From the NCBI RefSeq assembly GCF_038433155.1, contig NZ_JBCDMW010000036.1, forward strand, positions 1 to 64,000: 64,000 nucleotides of DNA. The letters are read 5' to 3'. The position numbers and the translations under genes are program-made. Shown here piece by piece: positions 1-8,610 of the stretch. The stretch comes from Luteococcus sp038433155. GTDB taxonomy: Bacteria; Actinomycetota; Actinomycetes; Propionibacteriales; Propionibacteriaceae. The notes below the pieces were generated by a model. That model was not told the origin of the DNA. It saw nothing but the letters and a program-made list of their open reading frames with translations, and ran no database searches. The first letter of the stretch is position 1; every line of letters begins with the position of its first letter.

Positions 1-327
1 CCCGCCGCCGCTGTGATGTCCTGTTCGCCATGCTCAAGAACCGGGAGCCCTACCGGGCACCCGCCCCGGCACCGGAACCCCCACTCATGCCCCTCGCCGC
101 TTGACGAGGAACATAGGGACACCCCCCGGGAACCCACCCTGGGAGCCCCACTGCCCCGGGTAGCCCAGTGCCCCCCCGGGAACCAACCCTGGGAGCCCAC
201 TGCGCAGCACTTGATTGTCGGGGCAGCCGTTCTAGCAGCTGCACCGAGCAACAACGGCTGCGCAGTGAACCCAGCCAGCAACACCAGGACCGCATCCCGC
301 GCCCTGGCCCCCAGTCCAACCCGGAGC
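1..327. other. Non-coding left edge with a short direct repeat
   Basis: I see no convincing gene here; the open frames are proline/arginine-rich artefacts of high GC. A direct repeat of about 31 bases is visible at roughly 122-153 and 171-202, each copy reading close to CCCCCCGGGAACCCACCCTG followed by GGAGCCC. The copies are about 50 bases apart with small differences. Its function is unknown. Confidence 0.5.
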
Positions 328-786
328 TCAGCGCTCGAAGAGTGAGGCCAGCCGGGCCAGGGTCTTGCGCATGTTGCTCTCGGTGGCCGGCGCCACAAAC
401 CGGCTCAGCAGAGCGGCGGGCCGGGCATGGGTGAGGTCGAAGGTCTCCTTGACCAGGGTGCTGCCGTCGCCCCGGCCCTCCAGCTCATAACGCCAGATCT
501 GGCCGCCGAAGATCCGCTTGTCACCGCGGAAGAGGCCGGTCTGCCAGGCGATCCGTCGGCCCTCCTCGAACTCCACCACCCGGTTGCTGGAGGTGTAGTT
601 GACCTTGTTGGACATGCCCATCCCGAAGTCGTCGCCCAGCGCCAGCCGCTCCGGGCCGGTGACTGCGGTCCGGACCGTGTCGCTGCCGTCGAACTCGCAG
701 TGCCGGGCCGGGTGCACCAGCAGATCGAAGACCACCTCGGGCCGGGCATTGACGACGCGCTGGACGGTGTGGATGAGCTTGGGCAT
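328..786 (-). CDS. SRPBCC-family (START/Bet v1 fold) protein
   Basis: A 152-residue protein beginning MPKLIHTVQRVVNARPEVVF, which is typical of SRPBCC/polyketide-cyclase-like proteins (basic beta strand, then a helix placing ARPEVVFDLL). The family forms a helix-grip fold with a hydrophobic cavity; ligand and reaction cannot be read from sequence. The ATG at 786 is preferred over an upstream start because the family fold begins here; the added upstream residues look non-native. No signal peptide, so cytosolic. It stands alone between a repeat-bearing edge and an oppositely unrelated gene, so context gives no function. Confidence 0.7.
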   Translation of the reverse strand: MPKLIHTVQRVVNARPEVVFDLLVHPARHCEFDGSDTVRTAVTGPERLALGDDFGMGMSNKVNYTSSNRVVEFEEGRRIAWQTGLFRGDKRIFGGQIWRYELEGRGDGSTLVKETFDLTHARPAALLSRFVAPATESNMRKTLARLASLFER

Positions 787-977
787 GACTACTCCTGTCA
801 AGACGGTTGACCCCAGCCTAGGCAAGCATTGACCAATGTGGTTCCGAGCGAGCCTGTGTTGGACCAACGACGCGTGTCGGACCCATGAGTTGGTGCTTCG
901 CGGACCTGTGCCCGCACTGGACGTACTGCGCACGATCTGGCATCAGCAGATCCTAGGCCCGATCCGGTGAACCCTGG

Positions 978-2087
978 TCAGGAGTCGGACTGTTCCCGCC
1001 CCAGCAGCATCGCCTGCACCGCCTCCAGGGATGCCTTCTCCTGGCGCGCCTCGTGCAGCTCCGCCTCGGTCTGCTGGGCCCGGCGCTGGGCCATCTCGTG
1101 CTCCTGCCGCGCCGTGTCCCGGCGCTGCTGCGCCTGCCGCGAGGCCTGTGCCGCGGCGTCGCGCTCCGCCTGGGCGACGGCCAACTCCGCGGCCAGTTGC
1201 TCCACCCGTCGGCCCACGCTGGTGGCCGCCTCCGCCGCAGCGGCGGCCTCCCGCTCCGTCTCCGCGAGACGCTGGGCCAGGGCCGCTTCCCGCTCCCGTT
1301 CGGCGCGCAGCGTCGCGGCGACGTCCTCCACGCCGGCCTCCACCGACGCCATCGCCAGGCTCTCCACCTCGGACTCCGGGCTCTCCTCCGGGCTGACGGG
1401 CAAGGGGGGCGCCGGACTGGGCGCGTGCCGTCGACGCGCCTCGGCCAGACTGATCACCGGCGCCAGCCGACCCGCCGTCGTCGCGGCGGCGCGCTGGTCG
1501 CCTGCCTCACTGCCGGGATCGACGGCACCCGGCTGACCTGCCGTAGAAAGCGGAATCTGCGGGCGCCCCAGCTCCTGCGGAGCCAGCCCCAGCGCCGCGG
1601 CCTCGAACAGCTCCAGCGGGAAGTCGGCAGCCGTGGCCGGGGTCTTCACCAGACAGCCCTTGAGGATCTCGGCGGCCGCCTGCGGATGTGCCAGGCCCGC
1701 CTGCAGGCACAACTCCACATCGTCCAGGGTCTTGTTCGACGGTTCATAGCCCTCCGCCATGGCCAGGGAGAGCACCTTGACCATCAGCATCGCGATCTGG
1801 CGACGGCGGCGTCCGTTCACCGCCTGGATCTCCTGCGGGGTGCCGGCCAGGTGGAGGGCGGCCAGCACGGCCCCCAGCTCGAAGACGTCGGTCAGCTCCT
1901 TGCGGGCGGAGCGGGCCAGCAGGTTGACCAGCCAGGCGGCCCGGGTGGGGCGCCGCAGGGCATCGATCTGGCGGGCCAACTCCCGGTCTCCCTCCGCCCG
2001 CGCCTGGCGCGCGAGCGTGGTCCGCGTCGCGACGAAACGCGATGGGTCACCCGAGTACAGCCGGTCCAGCACCCTTGCCATGTCCAC
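978..2087 (-). CDS. Conserved actinobacterial protein with C-terminal coiled coil
   Basis: About 369 residues from a GTG at 2087; an ATG two codons further in, at 2081, is equally possible. The N-terminal 130 residues are helical and basic (LYSGDPSRFVATRTTLARQA, RRPTRAAWLVNLLARSAR), a pattern I associate with an uncharacterised actinobacterial family. The last ~130 residues, rich in Ala, Glu, Arg and Gln with heptad spacing, form a predicted long coiled coil. No catalytic motif, signal peptide or membrane segment is visible. It is divergent from the response-regulator gene at 2266. A structural or scaffold role is possible, but I do not recognise a function. Confidence 0.65.
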   Translation of the reverse strand: MDMARVLDRLYSGDPSRFVATRTTLARQARAEGDRELARQIDALRRPTRAAWLVNLLARSARKELTDVFELGAVLAALHLAGTPQEIQAVNGRRRRQIAMLMVKVLSLAMAEGYEPSNKTLDDVELCLQAGLAHPQAAAEILKGCLVKTPATAADFPLELFEAAALGLAPQELGRPQIPLSTAGQPGAVDPGSEAGDQRAAATTAGRLAPVISLAEARRRHAPSPAPPLPVSPEESPESEVESLAMASVEAGVEDVAATLRAEREREAALAQRLAETEREAAAAAEAATSVGRRVEQLAAELAVAQAERDAAAQASRQAQQRRDTARQEHEMAQRRAQQTEAELHEARQEKASLEAVQAMLLGREQSDS

Positions 2088-2265
2088 GCCCTCAGCCTAT
2101 GCCGCAGCCGCCCGCGCCCGCCCGAGTGCTCCTCGCACCATGGACTTTTGGATTCGTCAAGTCCCAAGTATTGGTTAACTGACCAAGACCTGCGAGAATG
2201 ATGGTGTTTTTGGGTTGCCTGGCCGCCCGAATGGCCCCCAGACCCTTCACCCCACGAGGATTTCC

Positions 2266-2919
2266 ATGAATGAAGACGGACCCCTGCGGCTGGCCGCGCT
2301 TGATGACCACCCGGTGGTCCTGGCGGGGCTGCAGGCGATCGAACAGGCCAGTTCCGGGGAACTGAAGCTGGTGCACTCGGTCACCGAGCCAGAGGACCTG
2401 TACCGTCTGGTCGCCTTGGAACCCGTTGACGTGGCGTTGGTTGACCTGCAGCTCAAGGACGGGCTGAAAGGTCCGGAGGTGGTGGCCACGCTGGATTCGA
2501 TGGGCATCCCCAGCGTGGTCTACACCGCCGAGTTGCGGCCACTGCCGATCCGACGCGCGATGGCCGCCGGCGCCCTGGGCCTGGCACTGAAGAATGATCC
2601 GCTGGACGGCCTGATCCGTACTATCCAGGGTGCCGCCGCGCACGAGTTCGCGGTGAGCAGCCAGCTGGCCGACGTGTTGATCAAGGACCCGACGCTCACC
2701 CCCCGGCTGGCCCCGCGGGAGATCGAGGCGCTGGAGCTGCTGCACCAAGGGATCCCGCGCAAGTCGGTGGGCCGCCTGATGAGCCCGCCGGCCTCGGATT
2801 CCACCGTCGACACCTATCTGCGACGGGTCTCCGGCAAGTACCGGATGCTGGGGCGGACCGTGAATGGCGTGCCGGATGCCCTCAGCCACGCGGAGCGCGA
2901 CGGCTACTTCGAGGTCTGA
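2266..2919 (+). CDS. LuxR/NarL-type response regulator, orphan
   Basis: A 217-residue DNA-binding regulator starting MNEDGPLRLAALDDHPVVLA. The receiver domain covers roughly residues 8-125: the paired acidic residues are in ALDDHP, the phospho-acceptor Asp in VALVDLQLKDG, the conserved Thr in VVYTAE and the Lys in LALKND. A LuxR-type helix-turn-helix follows from about 150 (LAPREIEALELLHQGIPRKS, then STVDTYLRRV). ATG 2266 is chosen because the receiver fold starts right after it; the upstream extension is not domain-like. No histidine kinase lies within this window, so partner and regulon are unknown. Confidence 0.82.
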   Translation: MNEDGPLRLAALDDHPVVLAGLQAIEQASSGELKLVHSVTEPEDLYRLVALEPVDVALVDLQLKDGLKGPEVVATLDSMGIPSVVYTAELRPLPIRRAMAAGALGLALKNDPLDGLIRTIQGAAAHEFAVSSQLADVLIKDPTLTPRLAPREIEALELLHQGIPRKSVGRLMSPPASDSTVDTYLRRVSGKYRMLGRTVNGVPDALSHAERDGYFEV

Positions 2920-3737
2920 GAGTCTCCCGGGCCGCGTCACTTCCCGGCAGGCAAGCCGGATACGGGCCGTCCTCGCGGGGCAGTTCAGGACCGACGCGGC
3001 ATGGTGTTCGGCGACTCCCCCGAGTCGCCCACGAAGGCCGACCGCGTAGACTACCCTGACCGGCGATCGACCTGTGTGCAATGAACGTCGGCGCTCATGG
3101 TGAGGTTCTCACGTCACGGGCGAACTCCCCCGAATTCCACCGTGACCACCCCCGAAGGGTCCCTCACCTGCGCCCCAGACCGCGTCGGCCTGCGGTCGAG
3201 GTTAGCGGCCGAACAAATCCACGAAATGTCCCCTGAATCAGGGACATGCTCTGCAGTTGAGAATTTTGGCGTTCAATGAATCGCCCGCGCCAACCCGCTC
3301 TTGACCAACAAAGAGGGCCCTGACTACGGGCATCATGGCGACGTCGTAATGCGCTCGCGACGGGCGTACGCCAGCCAGCCCAAGCCGTTCCACGATGCGA
3401 AACATCGGGACGAAAATTGGAAGCTTCAATACTCCTCCACCCAGACCCAGCCATCCACTCCGAGCACCCCGGACGGCGATTCCACTGACGAGCCGGACAG
3501 TGATTTCCGATCGGCGGGCCAGGCAACTGAAGAAGCACTGGACGTACCAGCGCCTCACGATCGGCGAAGCCCCTCACCAGAGCCAGTTCCATGCTCAGGT
3601 CGCGACGACGGGCGCCGTGTGTCACAATGCCTCCCTTTTCGTGGGGTGTAGAATCTTCAACGAAACACCCCAGCGTCGAGGATGCTCCGCTGGAGTGCTC
3701 CTTGACCAGAACCACAAGGAGCTCAGCCATCGCAATC
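2920..3737. other. 818-base region without a recognisable gene
   Basis: No frame on either strand gives a protein I recognise. By eye the composition is less GC-rich than the flanks, with stretches such as AATCCACGAAATGTCCCCTG. Minus-strand frames of about 100-300 codons exist (for example across 3238-3558) but have no family signature and may be remnants of a decayed gene. A stem of 8 bp, TGGGGTGT at 3642-3649 with ACACCCCA at 3665-3672, lies just before the small gene at 3738 and could be part of its control region. Confidence 0.4.
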
Positions 3738-3896
3738 GTGACCCCTCTGAACAACCCGCAGATCCGCAATGCACTGCTCGTCCGCCCGCGCGAGATCAAG
3801 CGCCCCACGGTGCGCACCAGCCCCGTCCAGCCGCTGCGCCGCACTCCCACGCTCGCCAAGAGCGTCACCAGCCTGGCCCGCAAGATCGCCGGCTGA
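3738..3896 (+). CDS. Small basic protein of unknown function
   Basis: A 52-residue candidate starting at GTG 3738 (reading MTPLNNPQIRNALLVRPREI) and ending in the basic tail LAKSVTSLARKIAG. A good AAGGAG lies at about 3716-3721, but its spacing to this GTG is long, about 16 bases, so the true start may differ. Codon use resembles real genes (GC-ending codons), unlike the upstream extension. No transmembrane segment or known domain is seen. It lies upstream of the ankyrin gene in the same direction. Treat as a plausible but unproven gene. Confidence 0.4.
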   Translation: MTPLNNPQIRNALLVRPREIKRPTVRTSPVQPLRRTPTLAKSVTSLARKIAG

Positions 3897-3974
3897 CCAA
3901 CCGGCCGCCGCTCCACCCGCACGCCCCCGAGGCCGCCGGGGTGGAGCGCCAGGGTGGCCGGGTAGCGTTGGCCC

Positions 3975-4388
3975 ATGGCCGACGACCACGCCCTGACCGA
4001 CGAGCAGCTCGACCTGCTCAACGACTGCTTTGACCTGGCCCGCCGCGGCGATGAAGCCCGGCTGCTGCCCCTGATCGACGCCGGAATCCCGGTGAACCTG
4101 ACCGACCACAAGGGTGACTGCCTGCTGGCACTGGCCGCCTACCACCAGCACGCCACCCTGGTCCAGGCGCTACTGGACCGCGGAGCCGACCCCGACCGGA
4201 TCAATGAGCGCGGCCAGACCGCACTGGCCTGTGCGCTGTTCGTGCAGGATGCGGCCTCGGTGCGGGCGCTGCTGAGCGCCGGCGCCGACCCCGCCGTCGG
4301 CCACATGCACGCGTGGCAGATCGTCGACTTCTTCAATCTGGATGCGATGCGGGAGCTCCTCCCGCCCAAGCCACAGCCCAGCCTCTGA
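3975..4388 (+). CDS. Ankyrin-repeat protein
   Basis: A 137-residue protein with three to four ankyrin repeats. The recognisable repeat cores are GDEARLLPLIDAGIPVNLTD, then HATLVQALLDRGADPDRINE, then DAASVRALLSAGADPAVGH. There is no signal peptide or membrane segment, so it is probably cytosolic and acts through protein binding. Bacterial ankyrin proteins of this size often accompany catalase or stress genes, but no such partner is here. The ATG at 3975 gives a complete first repeat. It converges on bioD, with the large inverted repeat at 4455-4518 between them. Confidence 0.8.
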   Translation: MADDHALTDEQLDLLNDCFDLARRGDEARLLPLIDAGIPVNLTDHKGDCLLALAAYHQHATLVQALLDRGADPDRINERGQTALACALFVQDAASVRALLSAGADPAVGHMHAWQIVDFFNLDAMRELLPPKPQPSL

Positions 4389-4454
4389 ACCGACAGCGCC
4401 TCCCCTCGGGCTGGCGCGGCAAGGAGGCATGCCACCGACACCGGCAACGCCGTT

Positions 4455-4518
4455 GCCGCTCGGGTTTCGTCTTCCCGCGTCGGATGGATCCATCGCGGGA
4501 AGACGAAACCCGAGCGGC
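4455..4518. terminator. Perfect 25-bp inverted repeat between convergent genes
   Basis: Bases 4455-4479 (GCCGCTCGGGTTTCG through CTTCCCGCG) are the exact reverse complement of 4494-4518, separated by 14 bases. The loop region itself contains the palindrome GATGGATCCATC at 4483-4494. It sits in the gap between the ankyrin gene and bioD, which converge, so a bidirectional transcription stop is the simplest role. There is no T-run on either side, so it is not a textbook intrinsic terminator and could instead be a repeat element. Confidence 0.6.
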
Positions 4519-4589
4519 GAAACGGGAGGGCAGGGTCCAACCGTCCCGACCGATCACGGCGTGGCGGGCGCGACGGGCGTGGCCGGGGG

Positions 4590-5264
4590 TCAGGCGGGCG
4601 GGGCCGCAATCCCGGGAGACAGACACCCCCGGGCCATCGCGGCAAACTCTTCGCGAGCCAGGCCACCGGCACCCTCGGGCAGCGAACCCCACAGCGGAAC
4701 CCCCGTGATGTCGGGCAGCTCGGCGAGGTTCAGCCGCGTGGCCAGGTCCGGCTCCGACGGCAGTGAGCCGCCCACCACCCCGAGCACGTCCAGACCCCGA
4801 CGCCGGGCCGCCTCGACGGTCAACTCCGCCAGGTTCAACGAACCGAGCCCCGTGGAGGTGACCAGCACCAGCGGTGCGCCCAGCTCCCGCGCCAGGTCGG
4901 CGAGGGTCCAGTCGTCGGCAATCCGCACCAGCAGCCCACCGGCGCCCTCCACCAGCACCGCCCGCCCCGGGGCGTCCAGCCCGCGCAGCCACCGGACCAC
5001 GTCGGCCAGCACGGGTTGCGCCATCCCGGCCCGCCGGGCCGAGAGATTGGGGGCCAGCGGCTCCGGATAGCGGTGCCGATCGATCGCGGTCAGGCCGGTG
5101 AGCCGGGTCACGGTGGGCGCGTCGCCGTGACCGTCGGGTTCGCCGGTCTGCACCGGCTTGACCGGCAGCACCTCCCAGCCCGCCGCCTCCAGCACGACGG
5201 CCAGCGCCGCGGTGGCGATGGTCTTGCCGACGTCGGTATTGGTGCCAGTGATGACGAGGATCAT
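4590..5264 (-). CDS. bioD: Dethiobiotin synthetase BioD
   Basis: A 224-residue enzyme that carboxylates 7,8-diaminopelargonate with ATP and CO2 to form dethiobiotin. The P-loop is GTNTDVGKT at residues 7-15, and the active-site Lys of the KPVQTGE motif follows at about 36-42. VLVEGAGGLLVRI near residue 110 is the conserved family loop. Length is normal. The start ATG at 5264 overlaps the bioA stop as ATGA, so the two genes are translationally coupled and presumably share the promoter upstream of bioA. bioF and bioB are not in the window, so the pathway is only partly encoded here. Confidence 0.95.
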   Translation of the reverse strand: MILVITGTNTDVGKTIATAALAVVLEAAGWEVLPVKPVQTGEPDGHGDAPTVTRLTGLTAIDRHRYPEPLAPNLSARRAGMAQPVLADVVRWLRGLDAPGRAVLVEGAGGLLVRIADDWTLADLARELGAPLVLVTSTGLGSLNLAELTVEAARRRGLDVLGVVGGSLPSEPDLATRLNLAELPDITGVPLWGSLPEGAGGLAREEFAAMARGCLSPGIAAPPA

Positions 5265-6634
5265 GCAAGAACTCCTTCTGGGATGGGTGGACGGGCGCTC
5301 TCTCCGCCGCTGACAGACCGAACCGGTCGAGCGGCCAGGCTGGCCTGGACGGCGGCCCGGACACCCCGGGTGATCTGGGCCACCTCCGCGGTGGTGCAGG
5401 TGAAGGGCGGCATGCAGTAGACCAGCCGGCCGAAGGGGCGCAGCCACACTCCCTCGGCCACGGCGGCATCGGTGGCCGGCTGCATGGCGCAGTCCTCGGC
5501 CAGCTCCACGACGCCGATCGCCCCCAGCACCCGGACGTCGGCCACCCCGTCGAGCCCGGCCAGGGGCTGCAGCCCATCCCGGAGTTCCGTCTCGATCCGC
5601 GGCACGGTGTGACGCCACCCGCCCTCCCTGACCAGCTGGAGCGAGGCCCGCGCCACCGCGCAGGCCAGCGGATTGGCCATGAAGGTGGGGCCATGCATCA
5701 GCGCCCCACCACCGGCCGGCGTGCCGATCACCGCGGCCACTCGATCGGTGGTCAGGGTGGCGGCCAAGGTCATGAAGCCCCCAGTCAGAGCCTTCCCCAC
5801 GCACAGGATGTCTGGCGTGACCCCGGCGGCAGAGGTGACGAACAGCTCGCCGGTGCGGCCGAAGCCGGTGGCAATCTCGTCGGCAATCATCACCAGGCCA
5901 TGGCGGTCACAGATCCGGCGCACGCCGGCCACCAGTTCGGCGTCGTGGAAGCGCATTCCGCCGGCGCCCTGCACCCCGGGTTCGATGATGATCCCGGCGA
6001 TCTGCGGCCCCACCAGGGATTCCAGCTGCTCCAGGTAGGCCCGACGGGTGCTGTCGTCGGAGCCGCGAACGGGCGGCGGCGGCGCGAAGACCTGCTCGGC
6101 CAGGGTTCCGGCCCACAGGGAGTGCATCCCGCCGTCAGGGTCACAGACGCTCATCGCCGCGAAGGTGTCGCCGTGGTAGCCGGAGCGCCAGGTCAGCAGC
6201 CGACGTCGCTCGGGGTGACCCAGCCCGCGCTGGTACTGCAGAGCCATCTTGATGGCCACCTCGACGCTGATCGAGCCGGAGTCGGAGAAGAAGACTCTGG
6301 TCAGCGGCTCGTCGGTGAGCGCCACCAGTTCCCGCGCCAGCTCGACGGCCGGCTCGTGGGTCAGGCCACCGAACATGACGTGACTCATCCGGCCGATCTG
6401 CTGGGTGGCGGCCGCCACCAGCCGCGGGTGGGAGTGACCATGACAGGCGGCCCACCAGGAGCTCATGGCGTCGATCAGGCCCCGGCCGTCGACGGTGTGC
6501 AGCCACACCCCATTGGCCGCTGCGATCGGCAGCGGATCCATTCCGGCCGGTGACGGGCTGTACGGGTGCCACACGTGCTCCCGGTCCAGCCCCACCAGAC
6601 GCTGCGCCTCCGCCACTGCGGCCATGGCCCCCAT
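5261..6634 (-). CDS. bioA: Adenosylmethionine-8-amino-7-oxononanoate aminotransferase BioA
   Basis: A 457-residue PLP enzyme of the class III aminotransferase family. It converts 7-keto-8-aminopelargonate to 7,8-diaminopelargonate using S-adenosylmethionine as amino donor. Diagnostic features: HVWHPYS at 20-26, the AMSSWWAACHGH stretch at 56-67, the PLP-contacting Asp252 in IADEIATGFGRTG and the Schiff-base Lys281 in CVGKALTGG. The ATG at 6634 has a GGGAG-type ribosome site just upstream. It leads the bioA-bioD operon. A BioQ-like operator sits about 55 bases upstream of the start, so biotin-responsive repression is likely. Confidence 0.95.
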   Translation of the reverse strand: MGAMAAVAEAQRLVGLDREHVWHPYSPSPAGMDPLPIAAANGVWLHTVDGRGLIDAMSSWWAACHGHSHPRLVAAATQQIGRMSHVMFGGLTHEPAVELARELVALTDEPLTRVFFSDSGSISVEVAIKMALQYQRGLGHPERRRLLTWRSGYHGDTFAAMSVCDPDGGMHSLWAGTLAEQVFAPPPPVRGSDDSTRRAYLEQLESLVGPQIAGIIIEPGVQGAGGMRFHDAELVAGVRRICDRHGLVMIADEIATGFGRTGELFVTSAAGVTPDILCVGKALTGGFMTLAATLTTDRVAAVIGTPAGGGALMHGPTFMANPLACAVARASLQLVREGGWRHTVPRIETELRDGLQPLAGLDGVADVRVLGAIGVVELAEDCAMQPATDAAVAEGVWLRPFGRLVYCMPPFTCTTAEVAQITRGVRAAVQASLAARPVRSVSGGESARPPIPEGVLA

Positions 6635-6686
6635 GTCCCGCTCCCCTCATTTCCGTCGTCACAATCAGGGCCATCCGACCAGCCCG

Positions 6687-6703
6687 ATTGAACAGTGTTC
6701 AAT
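6687..6703. promoter_or_regulatory. BioQ-like operator, site 1
   Basis: The sequence ATTGAACAGTGTTCAAT is a perfect palindrome with a one-base centre. It contains TGAAC-N3-GTTCA, which closely matches the operator known for BioQ, the TetR-family biotin repressor of actinobacteria (TGAAC-N3-GTTAC in Corynebacterium). It lies upstream of bioA on one side and of the POT-family transporter gene on the other. No bioQ gene is in this window. Confidence 0.75.
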
Positions 6704-6754
6704 ACCACGCGCGAAAAGCCTCCGCGACGCCAATGCTTCGGGCACCATGTGCCC

Positions 6755-8272
6755 ATGAGCTCAATTGAACACCGTTCAAGTGCGAACGGGGAGTCCGGGT
6801 CCCATCCGCTTGCCATGCCCGCCGCCGTCGGCGTGGAGATGTGGGAGCGGTTCAGCTTCTACGGCATGCAGGCGATCATGGCCTATTACCTGTACCACCA
6901 GGCCAGCGACGGCGGCCTGGGCATCGATCGCGGGCAGGCCACCGCCCTGATGGGCGCCTATGGCGCCGCGGTCTACCTGTGCACCCTGGCCGGCGGCTGG
7001 CTGGCCGATCGGCTGCTCGGCGCCGAGCGCACCCTGTTCACCGGGGCGCTCACCCTGGTGGCCGGGCACCTGGCGCTGAGCCTGCTGCCCGGCGGATGGG
7101 GCGTGGCCGTCGGGTTGAGTCTGGTGGCCATCGGATCCGGCTCCCTGAAGACGGCCGCCATCACGGTGCTGGGCCACGCCTACGGCGAGCAGGCCCGGCG
7201 TGACGCGGGCTTCCAGCTGTTCTACCTGGGCATCAATGTGGGTGCCCTGTTCGGCCCGCTGCTGACCGGTTGGCTCTCCGCCCGCTATGGCTTCCCGGTG
7301 GGCTTCGGGGCCGCGGCCGCACTGATGATCGTCGGTCTGGTCGACTACTGGGCCCTGCGAAGTCGCTACTTGGCGCAGCTGGGCAATCAGGCGGCCAACG
7401 CCCTGCAACAGCCGGGCAACCCCCTGCCGCCGAGCCGGGCCGTTGCACCCATCGGCGGGGCGCTGCTGGGCTGCGCCGGAATCGCGTCGCTGGTGATCAG
7501 TGGCCGGATGGCCCTGGCCAGCCTGGCCACCCTGCTGTTGCTGGCCACCCTGGCCGCCGCCGTCGGCTTGTTCGGCCAGATGCTCGGCTCGCACCTGGTC
7601 AGCCACGACGAGCGGCGTCGCGTGATCGCCTTCATCCCGCTGTTCGTCGCCTCCAGCGCCTTCTGGTCAGTGCTGAACCAGACCTATGGCGTGTTCGCGG
7701 TCTATTCCGACGTTCGGCTGGACCGCCATCTGGGCTCCTTCGAGATGCCCGCCGCCTGGACGCAGTCCTTCAACCCGGCCTACATCCTGCTGCTCAGCCT
7801 CCCGATGGCGCTGCTGTGGGCCAAGCTGGGGTCGCGCGGCCCCAGCTCCGCCACCAAGATGAGCCTGGGCGTGGTGATCTCCGGCTTCGGGATGCTGGTG
7901 CTGCTGCCGTTCGCCGGCCAGGGCGCCGCCTCGACGCCGGTGCTCGCGCTGGCCCTGGCGGTGCTGGTCATCACCCTCGGGGAACTGCTGGTGGGCCCGG
8001 TGGGGATGTCCGCGACGACGGCGCACGCCCCGGCCGCCTTCCGCACCCGCTTCTCCGCGCTCTACTTCCTCTCCATGGCACTGGGCACGTCGCTGGCCGG
8101 CGTGCTCAGCCGCTGGTACAACCCGGACAACGCGACGGCCGAGCACCGCTACTTCCTGGCCTGCGGGCTGGGCGCCATCGCCATCGGGCTGGCCACGCTG
8201 TATCTCTCCCGGGAGCGCGGCACCAGGCCGGCCCCGGCCACCCCCTCGGCCGACCTGGTGGAGGTGGGCTGA
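6755..8272 (+). CDS. POT/PTR-family proton-coupled transporter
   Basis: About 505 residues with 12 or more hydrophobic segments. The PTR signature is clear near the N terminus: EMWERFSFYGMQAIMAYYLY, followed by the AYGAAVYLCTLAGGWLADRL stretch. POT proteins import di- and tripeptides or related small molecules with protons. Divergence from bioA across two BioQ-like operators suggests that this copy belongs to the biotin regulon and may carry biotin, a precursor or a biotinyl peptide; that is inference. The start is uncertain. ATG 6755 puts operator site 2 inside codons 4-9, whereas ATG 6815 (MPAAVGVEMWERFSF) would leave that operator in the untranslated leader. Confidence 0.85.
   Translation: MSSIEHRSSANGESGSHPLAMPAAVGVEMWERFSFYGMQAIMAYYLYHQASDGGLGIDRGQATALMGAYGAAVYLCTLAGGWLADRLLGAERTLFTGALTLVAGHLALSLLPGGWGVAVGLSLVAIGSGSLKTAAITVLGHAYGEQARRDAGFQLFYLGINVGALFGPLLTGWLSARYGFPVGFGAAAALMIVGLVDYWALRSRYLAQLGNQAANALQQPGNPLPPSRAVAPIGGALLGCAGIASLVISGRMALASLATLLLLATLAAAVGLFGQMLGSHLVSHDERRRVIAFIPLFVASSAFWSVLNQTYGVFAVYSDVRLDRHLGSFEMPAAWTQSFNPAYILLLSLPMALLWAKLGSRGPSSATKMSLGVVISGFGMLVLLPFAGQGAASTPVLALALAVLVITLGELLVGPVGMSATTAHAPAAFRTRFSALYFLSMALGTSLAGVLSRWYNPDNATAEHRYFLACGLGAIAIGLATLYLSRERGTRPAPATPSADLVEVG
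6765..6779. promoter_or_regulatory. BioQ-like operator, site 2
   Basis: TTGAACACCGTTCAA is a perfect 6-bp-arm inverted repeat with three central bases, again TGAAC-N3-GTTCA. It lies 62 bases from site 1. If the transporter starts at 6755, this operator overlaps its first codons, which would allow roadblock repression; if it starts at 6815, the operator is in the leader. Two sites in one divergent gap suggest separate or cooperative control of bioAD and the transporter. Confidence 0.72.
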
Positions 8273-8293
8273 GCCCGACGAGCGCATCCCCGG

Positions 8294-8479
8294 CCCCTCG
8301 ACAAGCTCGGGGAACGTGGTGGGACAAGCGGGGAGGCACGTCGTCGGGTCCGGAGCCTGGCAGCGCGATTCCGCGAGGAGACGCGAGCGAGCGAGCATCG
8401 ACGAGACGCAGCGCCAGAGGCTGCCGGCCCGACGACGAACCGACCGGGCAACAGCACCCGAGGCCTCGACAGGCTCGGG
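8294..8479. repeat. Intergenic GAGCTTGTCGAGG-type repeat copies
   Basis: Two copies of a short dispersed repeat flank this stretch: CCCCTCGACAAGCTCGGGG at 8294-8312 and CCTCGACAGGCTCGGG at about 8464-8479. Read on the other strand they are CCCCGAGCTTGTCGAGGGG and CCCGAGCCTGTCGAGG. The same unit recurs near 14761, 17490-17645 and 26716. Between the copies I see no gene. Confidence 0.6.
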
Positions 8480-8504
8480 AATCGTAATGCTCGGCGATCG
8501 TGCT

Positions 8505-8554
8505 GTGTGGATGGTACCCACCGCAGTCGGTGGGTACCATCCACACTTCTTTTT
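8505..8554 (+). terminator. Strong intrinsic terminator after the POT transporter
   Basis: A perfect 19-bp stem: GTGTGGATGGTACCCACCG at 8505-8523 pairs with 8528-8546 across the four-base loop CAGT. It is followed by TTCTTTTT at 8547-8554. This is a textbook rho-independent terminator for plus-strand transcripts. It lies 230 bases downstream of the transporter stop and just before the convergent MpaB-like gene. No T-run exists on the opposite side, so it is directional. Confidence 0.88.
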
Positions 8555-8610
8555 CCAACCTGGCCACCATGCCCGGGTCCCCCTCCACAGGCCCGGGGAT
8601 CGTGGCTGGG

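Noticed and set aside
3238..3558. Minus-strand frame of about 106 codons in the gap before the small basic gene
   Set aside because: No family match, no ribosome site and codon use unlike neighbouring genes; reported only as part of the empty region.
5609..6553. Long plus-strand frame across bioA
   Set aside because: Shadow of bioA; the minus-strand reading has every catalytic residue.
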